Positions 16,142-25,113 of a stretch of DNA of 56,191 nt are shown piece by piece (position 1 is the first letter of the stretch; each line of letters begins with the position of its first letter). The stretch is from Methylobacterium oxalidis. GTDB taxonomy: Bacteria; Pseudomonadota; Alphaproteobacteria; Rhizobiales; Beijerinckiaceae. The DNA is taken from assembly GCF_007992195.1 (NCBI RefSeq), contig NZ_BJZU01000089.1, positions 1 to 56,191 of the forward strand, given 5' to 3'. Below the pieces are notes generated by a model that was not told the origin of the DNA, did not search any database, and saw only the letters and a list, made by a program, of their open reading frames with translations. Both the position numbers and the translations under genes were made by a program.

Positions 16142-17938
16142 TCAGGCGGCGAGATGCCAACCCTGCTCGATATGTGCAGCGTGAAAGGAGAAGGCTTCGG
16201 CGCTGTCCGTTATCGCGATCGCGATGTCGGCGTATGACGCGCCGTGCTTCAGCACGTCTGTCCAAAATTGCACGCCACTTACCTCCGCGTGCCGGCCCAG
16301 GGCGCCGACGTAGAGATGGTCAATGAATTCTCTCGCGTCGAGCGTGCCGAATCGAGAGCTGAACTCCATCGAGTCGAGCATCACCTTCGCCACTTCACTC
16401 TTCGAAAGTCCATTCGCGCTGGCAAGCGTGAGCGAACGGAGACCGTCGGCGTCCGGTGGCCGCCCAAGAGTCGCGTAGTAGAGCCGGGCCACATCGGCGG
16501 CGGTCTTATCAGGCACGAACAAGCCGCTCGCGAAGATGGGCTCCAGGACCGTCTGGGCCTCCGCAGAGGTTGCGATCACCATTGCGATGTCAGCGCACGC
16601 CGCTCCCCGCTCCAGCGCATCCCTGAAGAACTGCAGGCCAGTCGCGTCAGCACTACGGTGGAGAGCATTCTGATAGAGGTTCTCGATGAACGCCGTGCTG
16701 TCGCTGGTCAGCGTCTGGGCAAGATACTCGGTCGAGGTCAGAAGCGCCCGCGAGAGATCTGTCGGTTGGAGCCCATCCTCCAATGCATCAGCCCAGTATT
16801 CGAGACCGAGCGTGTCAGGTGCCCTCCCAAGCACCGCTTGGTAGATCGCGTAGATCTGTCCTCCCACTTCATGGACAGAGTCGGCGAAGCTTCCGAACGA
16901 AAGCGCGCTCGTGTCGTGTGCTGGCTCTGCGGGAGCATGCCCATCGAACGGAGTGGCAACAGTTCCTGACCCAAGAATTGCAGTTCCACTCGGGGGCGGA
17001 AACTGACCCACCTTTGAGAGACTTGCAGAGACGGCTGCGGACAGATGCTCTCCGGTGTAGGCGCTTACCACATCCAGGATGGCATTTGCATCGGTGCCGG
17101 CTAAGTGAAGCTCTTGCGCCGCCTCCCCTTGTGCCGTCCGGCTGATCGCGCTGATCGCCGTGAGATAGGCGACCGGGTTCGCTGCATTGAAATTGGTTGC
17201 CGTGATCAGCGCATTGCTCGCCGCGGCGATGGCCGCGAAGCCCGAAGCTTGCAGTGCGGCTACTCCCGCCTCCTTCGCGAGTTCGAGGAGAGCTTCGTAA
17301 CGCGTCGTCCAATCAGCAGCGCCGCGGTCGAGTATCCGCGCGAGCAGAGTCGGATCCGCGGCGAGCACCGCATAGGCGTCGGCTGTCGCTCCGACGTGAT
17401 GAAGGAGCGTGACGGTGTCGCGTAGGATCGCGTCCGCCGCATAGACCGCGGCGGCAGAGGCTTGGCCGAGCTGAACTCCGACTGCGGCGTCGAAGCGCGT
17501 CACATCGATCTCTCCGGACAAGCCGGCCGCCGTGCGCAGGACCGTCCGGGACGCGGCGAGATCGCCGCCCGTCGCGACGACGATCCGGTCGAGAAGGGTT
17601 GTCAACGAGCTGATGACGAGCGATCCAGCCGGCGCGGCAAGGGAGTCGGTCGCGCCGAGTCCGGTCACCGTGTCGAGGCCGCCGGTCAGGAGCAGCCTTC
17701 CAGCGCCCGGTGCCGGGAAGTCGAAGTGACCCGCCGTATCCGTCGTGGCCGACACCTCGTTTGCGTCGTGCAGGCCGTTGCCGTTCGCATCGGCGAAGAC
17801 GAAGGCATCGCGCAGCGATCCGTACCCGGCCAAGCCCCAGCTCGTGCTCGCGCGCGGCTCGACGGCACCGGACGTGGAGGTGCCCCCGGTCGCAATGGAG
17901 GGGGTAAGGGTGCCGAGTTCAGGAGGCGTCACAGCCAT
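16142..17938 (-). CDS. DUF4214-repeat surface protein with EF-hand/dockerin-like N-terminus
   Basis: The protein has 598 residues and no signal peptide. Near residues 50-61 it reads DANGNGLHDANE inside a sequence like the start of SdrD-B-type surface domains, with Asp/Asn spacing suited to Ca2+ binding. Residues about 65-330 are Ala-rich and helical, without a known family. About 360-590 hold four DUF4214 repeats, the first of which (LGRAPDTLGLEYWAD) is identical over 15 residues to that of the downstream DUF4214 gene, as is GLFVPDK with AADVARLYY. The C-terminus AHIEQGWHLAA is the shared tail. It probably arose by duplication with its neighbour. A role at the cell surface or in secreted material is inferred. 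Confidence 0.8.
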   Translation of the reverse strand: MAVTPPELGTLTPSIATGGTSTSGAVEPRASTSWGLAGYGSLRDAFVFADANGNGLHDANEVSATTDTAGHFDFPAPGAGRLLLTGGLDTVTGLGATDSLAAPAGSLVISSLTTLLDRIVVATGGDLAASRTVLRTAAGLSGEIDVTRFDAAVGVQLGQASAAAVYAADAILRDTVTLLHHVGATADAYAVLAADPTLLARILDRGAADWTTRYEALLELAKEAGVAALQASGFAAIAAASNALITATNFNAANPVAYLTAISAISRTAQGEAAQELHLAGTDANAILDVVSAYTGEHLSAAVSASLSKVGQFPPPSGTAILGSGTVATPFDGHAPAEPAHDTSALSFGSFADSVHEVGGQIYAIYQAVLGRAPDTLGLEYWADALEDGLQPTDLSRALLTSTEYLAQTLTSDSTAFIENLYQNALHRSADATGLQFFRDALERGAACADIAMVIATSAEAQTVLEPIFASGLFVPDKTAADVARLYYATLGRPPDADGLRSLTLASANGLSKSEVAKVMLDSMEFSSRFGTLDAREFIDHLYVGALGRHAEVSGVQFWTDVLKHGASYADIAIAITDSAEAFSFHAAHIEQGWHLAA

Positions 17939-18230
17939 GCTCCACGCGAAACCATTGTGCGGGACGAGGCGCGAGCGATCAGCGCCGATGAGCGCGACCG
18001 CTCACGGTTGGCATCGTTCGGTCCGTGTCCGGATCTGCGTCGGCGGATGTCAGCGTCGCGTCATCCGCCGCGCCATTCCCTTTTAACAGTCCGTTAAAAT
18101 CAGAGCCAGGAATGGAATCGCACGGCGCGTCGGCACACTCAGTTAAGGTAAATTTCAAGCACGGCGGCTTGGATTACTGGGGACAACGGCCTGTCCTGCG
18201 CCACCCGGTTCGGCGGCGTGCCCGGCCACC
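17939..18230. promoter_or_regulatory. Upstream region of the 598-residue DUF4214 gene
   Basis: This is a 292-base gap between guaA and the DUF4214 gene, both on the minus strand. It contains a perfect inverted repeat, TTTTAAC-AGTCC-GTTAAAA at 18081-18099, about 145-160 bases upstream of the start codon at 17938. It could be an operator or a weak hairpin for guaA readthrough. No gene is supported here. Confidence 0.4.
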
Positions 18231-19790
18231 TCACTCCCACTCGATCGTGCCGGGCGGCTTCGAGGTGATGTCGTAGGTGACCCGGTTGATGCCCTTCACC
18301 TCGTTGATGATCCGGGTCGCGACCCGGCCGAGGAAGGCCATGTCGAAAGGGTAGAAATCCGCCGTCATGCCGTCGACGGAGGTCACGGCGCGCAAGGCGC
18401 AGACGTGATCGTAGGTTCGTCCGTCGCCCATCACGCCCACCGTCTTCACGGGGAGGATCACCGCGAAGGCCTGCCAGATCGTGTCGTAGAGGCCCGCCTT
18501 GCGGATCTCCTCGAGGTAGATCGCGTCGGCCTTGCGCAGGGCGTCGAGCTTCTCGGCGGTGATCGTGCCGGGGCAGCGGATGGCGAGGCCCGGGCCCGGG
18601 AACGGATGGCGGCCGACGAAGGCGTCCGGCAGGCCGAGCTCGCGGCCGAGAGCGCGCACCTCGTCCTTGAAGAGCTCGCGCAGGGGCTCGACGAGCTGCA
18701 TGTTCATGCGCTCGGGCAGGCCGCCCACGTTGTGGTGGCTCTTGATGGTGACGGACGGGCCGCCCGTGAAGGAGACGCTCTCGATCACGTCCGGGTAGAG
18801 GGTGCCCTGCGCGAGGAAGGCCGCGCCGCCGATCTCCTTCGATTCGGCTTCGAACACGTCGATGAAGAGGCGGCCGATCGTCTTGCGCTTCACCTCCGGG
18901 TCGCTGACGCCCTCGAGCGCACCGAGGAAGACATCCTGCGCCTCCACGTGCACGAGCGGGATGTTGTAGTGGTCGCGGAACAGGCGCACGACCTCCTCGG
19001 CCTCGCCCGCGCGGAGCAGGCCGTGGTCGACGAAGACGCAGGTGAGCTGCTCGCCGATCGCCTCGTGGATGAGCACGGCCGCCACCGCCGAGTCGACGCC
19101 GCCCGAGAGGCCGCAGATGACGCGCTCGCGGCCCACCTGCGCCCGGATCTTCGCGATCGCTTCCTCACGGTAGGCGCCCATGGTCCAGTCGCCGGAGCAG
19201 CCGGCGATGTCGCGGACGAAATTGCGGATGAGGAGCGCGCCGTGCGGGGTGTGGGCCACCTCCGGGTGGAACTGCACCGCGTAGAACTTGCGCGTTTCGT
19301 CGGCTACCGCCGCGAAGGGCGCGTTGCGTGAGATCGCCACGGTGGTGAAGCCGTCCGGCAGCTTGGTGACGCGATCTCCGTGGCTCATCCAGACGGGGTA
19401 GTGCTCGCCCACGTGCCAGACGCCCTTGAACAGGGCGGATTCCGCCAGGATCTCGATCTCGGCCCGGCCGAACTCGGCGTGATGGCCGCCCTCGACCTCG
19501 CCGCCGAGCTGGGCCGCCATGGTCTGCTGGCCATAGCAGATGCCGAAGATCGGCACGCCTGAGTCGAACACCACCTGGGGGGCCCGCGGCGACGCCTCGG
19601 TCGTCACCGATTCCGGACCGCCGGAGAGGATCACGCCCTTCGGCCGCGTCTCCGCGAAGGCCTCGGCCGCCTTGGTGAAGGGCACGATCTCGCAGTAGAC
19701 GCCCTCCTCGCGCACGCGCCGGGCGATCAGCTGCGTCACCTGGCTGCCGAAATCGACGATGAGGATCTTGTCGTGGTCGGTGGTCGTCAT
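18231..19790 (-). CDS. guaA: GMP synthase (glutamine-hydrolysing)
   Basis: It makes GMP from XMP, ATP and glutamine in the cytoplasm. The 519 residues comprise an N-terminal class I glutamine amidotransferase domain (KILIVDFGSQ at residues 8-17, nucleophile Cys in GICYGQQ, histidine in FHPEVAHT) and an ATP-pyrophosphatase domain with the loop SGGVDSA near residue 229 and FVDHGLLR. A dimerisation domain ends in TYDITSKPPGTIEWE, the universal GuaA C-terminus. Full length and intact. guaB, which makes XMP, lies 3.6 kb away on the same strand. Confidence 0.97.
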   Translation of the reverse strand: MTTTDHDKILIVDFGSQVTQLIARRVREEGVYCEIVPFTKAAEAFAETRPKGVILSGGPESVTTEASPRAPQVVFDSGVPIFGICYGQQTMAAQLGGEVEGGHHAEFGRAEIEILAESALFKGVWHVGEHYPVWMSHGDRVTKLPDGFTTVAISRNAPFAAVADETRKFYAVQFHPEVAHTPHGALLIRNFVRDIAGCSGDWTMGAYREEAIAKIRAQVGRERVICGLSGGVDSAVAAVLIHEAIGEQLTCVFVDHGLLRAGEAEEVVRLFRDHYNIPLVHVEAQDVFLGALEGVSDPEVKRKTIGRLFIDVFEAESKEIGGAAFLAQGTLYPDVIESVSFTGGPSVTIKSHHNVGGLPERMNMQLVEPLRELFKDEVRALGRELGLPDAFVGRHPFPGPGLAIRCPGTITAEKLDALRKADAIYLEEIRKAGLYDTIWQAFAVILPVKTVGVMGDGRTYDHVCALRAVTSVDGMTADFYPFDMAFLGRVATRIINEVKGINRVTYDITSKPPGTIEWE

Positions 19791-19992
19791 GGCCCCGAGT
19801 TAGACGAGCGCCCGCGCCCGTGCAACGCGCCCGCTCGCAGGGCTGGGGAGCGCCCGGCCGAACGCTGGGGACCGCGTCGGCCCGGCCGGCCTCGGCGTAG
19901 GCCGCCGCGAGCGGAACCGCACCGTTAAGTTGATGTTCACGCTTGGGCGGCGAAACGGGCCGCCCAGTCCACACGCTTAGGAGCCTCACGCC

Positions 19993-20220
19993 ATGAGAGC
20001 AACGATCCTCGGACTCGCCGCCGTCGCGCTCGCCGGCATCACCCCTGCCGCCGCATTGCCCGTCACGGGCGGGTCGCTCGTCGCGCCCGGAAACGGCATC
20101 GAGCAGGCGCGGGTCGTCTCGCGCACCGTCATCCGCGGCCCGCGCTGCAAGACGGTCGTGGTCAAGCGCCGCGGCCCCTACGGCCGCATGGTGGTCGAAC
20201 GCCGCCGCCGCTGCTTCTGA
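19993..20220 (+). CDS. Small exported basic protein
   Basis: The protein has 75 residues. A signal peptide covers about residues 1-22 (hydrophobic core LGLAAVALAGITPAAA). The mature part is strongly basic (VVVKRRGPYGRMVVERRRRCF) with two Cys that could form a disulfide. The start has AGGAG about nine bases upstream and the gene is followed by a strong hairpin terminator, so it looks real despite its size. It is an unassigned periplasmic protein; the function is unknown. Confidence 0.7.
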   Translation: MRATILGLAAVALAGITPAAALPVTGGSLVAPGNGIEQARVVSRTVIRGPRCKTVVVKRRGPYGRMVVERRRRCF

Positions 20221-20246
20221 GGCGCCCGCACGCGCACCGAGATCTG

Positions 20247-20273
20247 CGAATGGCCCCTCTCAGGGGCCATTCG
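20247..20273. terminator. Bidirectional terminator between the small exported protein gene and rsmB
   Basis: CGAATGGCCCCT / AGGGGCCATTCG forms a perfect 12-base-pair stem around a CTC loop. It lies between convergent genes, with pyrimidine-rich sequence after it on the plus strand (TCCTTTC). Confidence 0.8.
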
Positions 20274-20278
20274 TCCTT

Positions 20279-21622
20279 TCAGCGCCGCGTCAGCGTCGCG
20301 ACGTAGAAGCCGTCCGTGCCGGTGAGCGCCGGGCTCATCTGCAGCCCGTGCTGGGTGAGGCGCACGGATCCGGCAAGGCCCGGCAGAGCGGCCGCCACGA
20401 CATCCTCGGCAGGCACCACCGCGAAGGCATCGCCGGTGCGCGCGAGCAGCCCCAAGACCGCCCCATCGTTCTCCTCCGGCAGGAGCGAGCAGGTGATGTA
20501 GGTGATCCGGCCGCCGGCGCGCACGAGCCGCGCCGCTCGGTCGAGAACGGCGGCCTGCTCGGCGAGGCGGGTCGCGAGGCTGCCCGGGCGCAGCCGCCAC
20601 TTCGCGTCCGGGTTGCGGCGCCACGTACCCGTCCCCGTGCAAGGCGCGTCCACGACGACGCGGTCCACCGCACCGTCGAGATCCTCCAGCACGTCGGCCC
20701 GGGCCCGGCCGGCGCGGGGCGTGCGCACCTCCGCGACGGCGCCGGCCCGGCGCAGGCGCTCGTGGATCGGCGCGAGGCGGCGCGGATCGCCGTCCGTCGC
20801 CACGAGCCGGCCGGCATTGCCCATCTCCGCCGCGAGTGCCAGCGTCTTGCCCCCTCCCCCGGCGCAGAGATCGACCACCGTCTCGCCCGCGCCAGCTCCG
20901 GCGAGCAGGCTCGCGAGCTGTGAGCCCTCGTCCTGGATCTCGTACCAGCCGTCGAGGAACTCGGCCTCGACATGGAGGGCCGGGCCCCGTCCGTCGGCGC
21001 CGATCGGGATGCGCAGCCCATGCGGGGCGAGCGGGGTCGTCTCGGCCTTCAGATGGCCGAGGCCCGCGAGCGCGTCGGCCCGGCCGCGCTTCAGCGTGTT
21101 GATGCGGATGTCGAGCGGCGCGCGGCGGCCGAGGGCGCGCAGTTCCGGCAGGAGGTCGTCGCCGAGTGTCGCGCCGAGCGAGGGCAGCACCCAGTCGGGC
21201 GCGTCGCCGGCGACCTCGGGCGGTGCCTCGGCCAGATTGCCCCTCTCCAGCCGCTCCCGCTCCGCCTCTGTGAGCGGTGCGGGCGCGAAGCGCTCGCCGC
21301 TGAACAGGGCGGCGATCGTCGGCGCGGCCAGGCCCTGCTGCAGGCGCAGCGAGCCGATCAGCACGGCGCGCGCGCTGTCCTCGCCCATGATCCAGGCGGC
21401 GGAGGCCCGGCGGCGCAGGGCGTCATAGACGAGGCTCGCGATCGCCGCGCGGTCGCCGGAGCCGGCGAAACGGTGGGCGAGCCCCCAGTCCTTCAGGGCA
21501 TCGGCGGCCGGGCGGCGACGCTCGGCGATGTCGGCGAGAACCTCGATGGCGGCGGAGCAGCGGGCTGCGGGGGTCAGGTCGAAATCTCCTAATAACGATT
21601 CACGCTGCCGCGATACGGCCAC
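20279..21622 (-). CDS. rsmB: RsmB-family 16S rRNA m5C methyltransferase
   Basis: The protein has 447 residues. An N-terminal NusB-like helical region (about 20-120) is followed by a SAM-dependent RNA m5C methyltransferase domain: GxG-type motif VVDLCAGGGGKTLALA, the Pro-Cys motif DAPCTGTGTWRRNPD, and the catalytic TC motif YITCSLLPEEN. This matches RsmB/Fmu proteins that methylate C967 of 16S rRNA; related NSUN-like enzymes with other targets are possible. The GTG at 21622 is the only plausible start of the full frame, and its ribosome-binding site is weak. An AGGAG further inside does not precede a standard start codon. Confidence 0.88.
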   Translation of the reverse strand: MAVSRQRESLLGDFDLTPAARCSAAIEVLADIAERRRPAADALKDWGLAHRFAGSGDRAAIASLVYDALRRRASAAWIMGEDSARAVLIGSLRLQQGLAAPTIAALFSGERFAPAPLTEAERERLERGNLAEAPPEVAGDAPDWVLPSLGATLGDDLLPELRALGRRAPLDIRINTLKRGRADALAGLGHLKAETTPLAPHGLRIPIGADGRGPALHVEAEFLDGWYEIQDEGSQLASLLAGAGAGETVVDLCAGGGGKTLALAAEMGNAGRLVATDGDPRRLAPIHERLRRAGAVAEVRTPRAGRARADVLEDLDGAVDRVVVDAPCTGTGTWRRNPDAKWRLRPGSLATRLAEQAAVLDRAARLVRAGGRITYITCSLLPEENDGAVLGLLARTGDAFAVVPAEDVVAAALPGLAGSVRLTQHGLQMSPALTGTDGFYVATLTRR

Positions 21623-21726
21623 GCTTCCCGCTCAGGCGGGCCACATTGCGGCCGAGCTTCCGGCGCGATCCGGCGTCAGAACGCGAGGGCGTCGTCCTCG
21701 TCAACGCCGGAGTCACCGAGCCAGCC

Positions 21727-21903
21727 ATGTCCCCCGTCACCCATCTCGCCGTCGCCGGCCTCCTGGCGCTCGCCGTCGCCGCCTGCTCGACGGCCCCGGC
21801 CGCTCCCGATCTGACGCCGCCGCCGCGCCGCCCCGTCGACGCCAAGACGCAGCTCGAATACGGCAACCCGCCGCCGCCCCCGCCGCCCGGCGCGCGCTAC
21901 TGA
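21727..21903 (+). CDS. Small lipoprotein
   Basis: The protein has 58 residues. MSPVTHLAVAGLLALAVAACS is a lipoprotein signal with lipobox AVAAC and lipidated Cys at residue 20. The mature peptide is Pro-rich (LTPPPRRPVD, NPPPPPPPGARY), as in small outer-membrane or cell-wall-contact lipoproteins. ATG 21727 is chosen because it begins the signal peptide; longer upstream frames lack one. It is convergent with panE, nine bases away. The function is unknown. Confidence 0.7.
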   Translation: MSPVTHLAVAGLLALAVAACSTAPAAPDLTPPPRRPVDAKTQLEYGNPPPPPPPGARY

Positions 21904-21912
21904 CGCGAGCGG

Positions 21913-22863
21913 TCAGGCGCTCTCGCGGGCGCGCCGCCGCTCGTAGCTCTTCAGGTGGGTGTAGGCCCGCTCGAGATGCGGGCGGGCCGCCTGCGGGGCG
22001 AGTTCCCTGCCCCGCGCGATCAGGTCGCCCACGATGTGGTCGGCCTCGACGCGGCCGCCGCCCTCGATGTCGCGCAGCATCGAGGCGGTGACGGCCGAAC
22101 CCTCCTGCGTCAGCATCGTGCGCGCCGCGGCGGCGACCTTGGCCCGCGGCTCGAAGCCCGCCGCCGCGGCGACCGCGACGCACTCCGCGTAGAGACCCTC
22201 GAGGAATTCGCGGCCGCCCGGCGCGCCGACGATGTCGCCGATGCCGGCCCGCATCAGGCAGGTGCTGCCCGCGAGCGTCGCGAGGAAGACCCACTTCTCC
22301 CACATCTCGAGCAGGATGGCGTCGCTGCGCTTCGGCTGGAAGCGTGCGCCCTGCATCAGGGCATCGACCGCCTCAAGCCGGGGCGATCGCGCCCCGTCGC
22401 GCTCGCCGTAGGTGAGCGTGCAGAACTCGCTCATGTGGCGGATCTCGCCCGAGGATCCGAGCGTCGCGACGATGGAGCAGGAGCCGCCGAGCACGCGCTC
22501 ACGTCCGAAGCGGGCGTCGAGGGCGTCGAGGTGGCGCATCCCGTTGAGAATCGGCAGCACGGCGGTGTCCGGACCGATGGCCGGGGCCACGTCGTGTATC
22601 GCTCCGTCGAGATCGTAGGCCTTGCAGGAGAGGAGCACGAGGTCGAACGGCCCGCCCTCCCCCGCGGCGAGCGCGTCGGCCGTGAGCGTCACGGGCGCGG
22701 TGATGTGCGCGTCGCCGAGAGGGCTCTTCACCGAGACACCCTCGGCCCTCAGCCTCTCGGCGCGGGCCGGGCGCACTAGGAAGGTCACGTCGCGCCCTGC
22801 CTCCGCGAGGCGCGCCCCGTAGTAGCCGCCGGTCGCCCCTGCTCCCACCACGAGCACCCGCAT
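21913..22863 (-). CDS. panE: 2-dehydropantoate 2-reductase (ketopantoate reductase)
   Basis: It reduces ketopantoate to pantoate with NADPH in pantothenate and CoA synthesis. The protein has 316 residues. The N-terminus MRVLVVGAGATGGYYGARLA carries the Rossmann GxGxxG. SCKAYDL (catalytic-domain Lys), NGMRHLD and the C-terminal helical segment with EVEADHIVGDLI-type sequence are family features. The start at 22863 follows GGGAG; upstream in-frame sequence is not conserved in type. Some ApbA/PanE proteins act on other 2-oxo acids. It lies downstream of the MAPEG gene on the same strand. Confidence 0.88.
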   Translation of the reverse strand: MRVLVVGAGATGGYYGARLAEAGRDVTFLVRPARAERLRAEGVSVKSPLGDAHITAPVTLTADALAAGEGGPFDLVLLSCKAYDLDGAIHDVAPAIGPDTAVLPILNGMRHLDALDARFGRERVLGGSCSIVATLGSSGEIRHMSEFCTLTYGERDGARSPRLEAVDALMQGARFQPKRSDAILLEMWEKWVFLATLAGSTCLMRAGIGDIVGAPGGREFLEGLYAECVAVAAAAGFEPRAKVAAAARTMLTQEGSAVTASMLRDIEGGGRVEADHIVGDLIARGRELAPQAARPHLERAYTHLKSYERRRARESA

Positions 22864-22934
22864 CGCACGTCTCCCGCCTCGGACCCCTGTCCGGGCCCTC
22901 CATGCGCGCGCCGGGGCGCGGATGCAACGCCGGT

Positions 22935-23366
22935 TCAGGCCGCGAGCGGCGTGAACAGGATGCGCCACGCGAACAGGAGCCACATCAGGCCCAGCACGGC
23001 GACGCCGGCCATGTAGGCCCGGAACCGGGCCGGCACGTGGTTCGAGGTGACGAAGATGCCAGCATGCACGAGCCGCGACAGGACGAAGATCCAGGCCATC
23101 ACGACGAAGATCAGGTCGGCCTTGCGGGTATAGAGCGCGAGCGGCACGAGGGCGAAGAACAGGACCGGGATCTCGAACTGGTTCGAGAAGGCGTTCGCCG
23201 CGGCCTGGACCCGCGGCGGCCAGTTGCGCTCGCCGAGCGCGATGTCGCCGATTCGCACCCGCCCGGCGCCGATCTCGGCGAAGCGGCGCCGGCCCATCAC
23301 CATCATCAGGGCGAAGACGAGGAGCACCTGCACGAAGACGGGCGCGAGAACGGCTTGGACGGTCAT
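22935..23366 (-). CDS. MAPEG-family membrane protein
   Basis: The protein has 143 residues with four predicted membrane segments (about 8-25, 62-80, 86-106, 117-137). The family features are ANAFSNQFEIPVLFFAL and SRLVHAGIFVTSN, typical of bacterial MAPEG proteins (related to microsomal glutathione transferase/leukotriene synthase). ATG 23366 starts directly before the first helix. It lies between guaB and panE on the same strand, 73 bases after guaB. The substrate is unknown. Confidence 0.8.
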   Translation of the reverse strand: MTVQAVLAPVFVQVLLVFALMMVMGRRRFAEIGAGRVRIGDIALGERNWPPRVQAAANAFSNQFEIPVLFFALVPLALYTRKADLIFVVMAWIFVLSRLVHAGIFVTSNHVPARFRAYMAGVAVLGLMWLLFAWRILFTPLAA

Positions 23367-23439
23367 CGATGAGGCCCGTGGGCGCGGACGCACGCGTTCC
23401 GCCCCTGCTTCCACGCGGAGATACGGCGGAACGTGAGCC

Positions 23440-24933
23440 TCAGGTGCGGCTCGGGTAGTTCGGGCTCTCGCGGGTGATGGTCACGTCGTGGACGTGGCTC
23501 TCGCGCAGGCCGGCATTCGTGATGCGGATGAACTGCGCCCGCTCCTGGAAGTCCGGCACCGTGCCCGCGCCGACGTAGCCCATGGCGGCGCGCAGGCCGC
23601 CGACGAGTTGGTGCAGCACCGCCGCCACCGGGCCCTTGTAGGGCACCTGTCCCTCGATGCCCTCCGGCACGAGCTTGTGGGTCTCGCTGACCTCCGCCTG
23701 GAAGTAGCGGTCTGCGGAGCCGCGGGCCATGGCGCCCACCGAGCCCATGCCGCGGTAGCTCTTGTAGGAGCGGCCCTGGTAGAGGAACACCTCGCCCGGC
23801 GCCTCGTCGGTGCCGGCGAGCAGCGAGCCGAGCATGGCCACCGAGGCACCCGCCGCGATGGCTTTGGCGAGATCGCCCGAGTACTTGATGCCTCCGTCGG
23901 CGATCACCGGCACATCGGCCTCGTGCGCGGCCTCCACGGCCTCCATCAGGGCGGTGAGCTGCGGAACGCCGACGCCCGCGACGATGCGGGTGGTGCAGAT
24001 CGAGCCCGGGCCGATGCCGACCTTGATGGCGTCGGCCCCTGCGTCGATGAGCGCTTGCGCGCCCTCGCGCGTGGCGACGTTGCCCGCCACCACCTGGACG
24101 GCGTTCGAGAGCTGCTTCACGCGGCGCACGCTCTCCAGAACCTTGATCGAGTGGCCGTGCGCGGTGTCGACGACGATCACGTCGCAGCCCGCGTCGATCA
24201 GGCGCTCGGCGCGCTCGAAGCCGCTGTCCCCCGTCGTGGTCGCGGCGGCGACCCGCAGGCGTCCCTGCTCGTCCTTGACCGCGTGCGGGTAGGCGACGCG
24301 CTTCTCGATGTCCTTCACCGTGATCAGGCCGATGCAGCGGTAATGGTCGTCGACGACGAGGAGCTTCTCGATCCGGAACTGGTGCAGGAGGCGCTTCGCC
24401 TCGTCCTGGGTCACGCCCTCGCGCACGGTGATGAGGCGGTCGCGCGTCATCAGCTCGGCGACCGGCTGGCCCGCGTTGGTGGCGAAGCGCACGTCGCGGT
24501 TCGTCAGGATGCCGACGAGCTTGCCGCGGGAGCCGTTGGGCCCGCGCTCGACCACCGGGATGCCGGAGATGCGGTTCGCCTTCATCACCTCGAAGGCGTC
24601 GGCCAGGGTCTCGTCCGGATGGATGGTGATGGGGTTCAGCACCATGCCGGACTCGTACTTCTTGACGAGGCGGACCTGCTCGGCCTGCTCCGGCGGCTCG
24701 AGGTTGCGGTGGATGACGCCGAGCCCCCCGTTCTGCGCCATGGCGATCGCCATCGGCGCCTCGGTGACGGTGTCCATGGCCGAGGAGAGGATCGGCAGGT
24801 TCAGCGAGATCGTGCGCGTCAGCCGGGTCGCCACGTTGACCTCGGTCGGCATCACCGAGGAGGCCGCAGGGCGCAGGAGAACGTCGTCGAACGTCAGGCC
24901 CTCGATGATGGACTCGGAGCTGATACGGGCCAT
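23440..24933 (-). CDS. guaB: IMP dehydrogenase
   Basis: It oxidises IMP to XMP with NAD+, the committed step to guanine nucleotides. The protein has 497 residues. The TIM barrel starts with LTFDDVLLRPA; two CBS domains lie at about 95-210 (VGILTNRDVRF, CIGLITVKDIEK). The active-site loop GSICTTRIVAGVG carries the catalytic Cys near residue 308. MARGSADRYFQ and GMGSVGAM are in place, and the end ESPNYPSRT is normal for the family. Complete and intact. Confidence 0.97.
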   Translation of the reverse strand: MARISSESIIEGLTFDDVLLRPAASSVMPTEVNVATRLTRTISLNLPILSSAMDTVTEAPMAIAMAQNGGLGVIHRNLEPPEQAEQVRLVKKYESGMVLNPITIHPDETLADAFEVMKANRISGIPVVERGPNGSRGKLVGILTNRDVRFATNAGQPVAELMTRDRLITVREGVTQDEAKRLLHQFRIEKLLVVDDHYRCIGLITVKDIEKRVAYPHAVKDEQGRLRVAAATTTGDSGFERAERLIDAGCDVIVVDTAHGHSIKVLESVRRVKQLSNAVQVVAGNVATREGAQALIDAGADAIKVGIGPGSICTTRIVAGVGVPQLTALMEAVEAAHEADVPVIADGGIKYSGDLAKAIAAGASVAMLGSLLAGTDEAPGEVFLYQGRSYKSYRGMGSVGAMARGSADRYFQAEVSETHKLVPEGIEGQVPYKGPVAAVLHQLVGGLRAAMGYVGAGTVPDFQERAQFIRITNAGLRESHVHDVTITRESPNYPSRT

Positions 24934-25113
24934 GTGCCAACTACCTCACGGGCGTCGCGCCGGGCCGGATTCGGCACTACGGCGTCAATGGGTTGGCACG
25001 GGCCAGTATCACGCGCGGGTGCGGGGCGCAAAGGCGCGCCGCGCCGGGGCAACAGGAAAACGGTCGGAGCCGCCCTGCGCCGGCCGCATGGCGGCCGAAG
25101 CGTCCGCCGCGCG

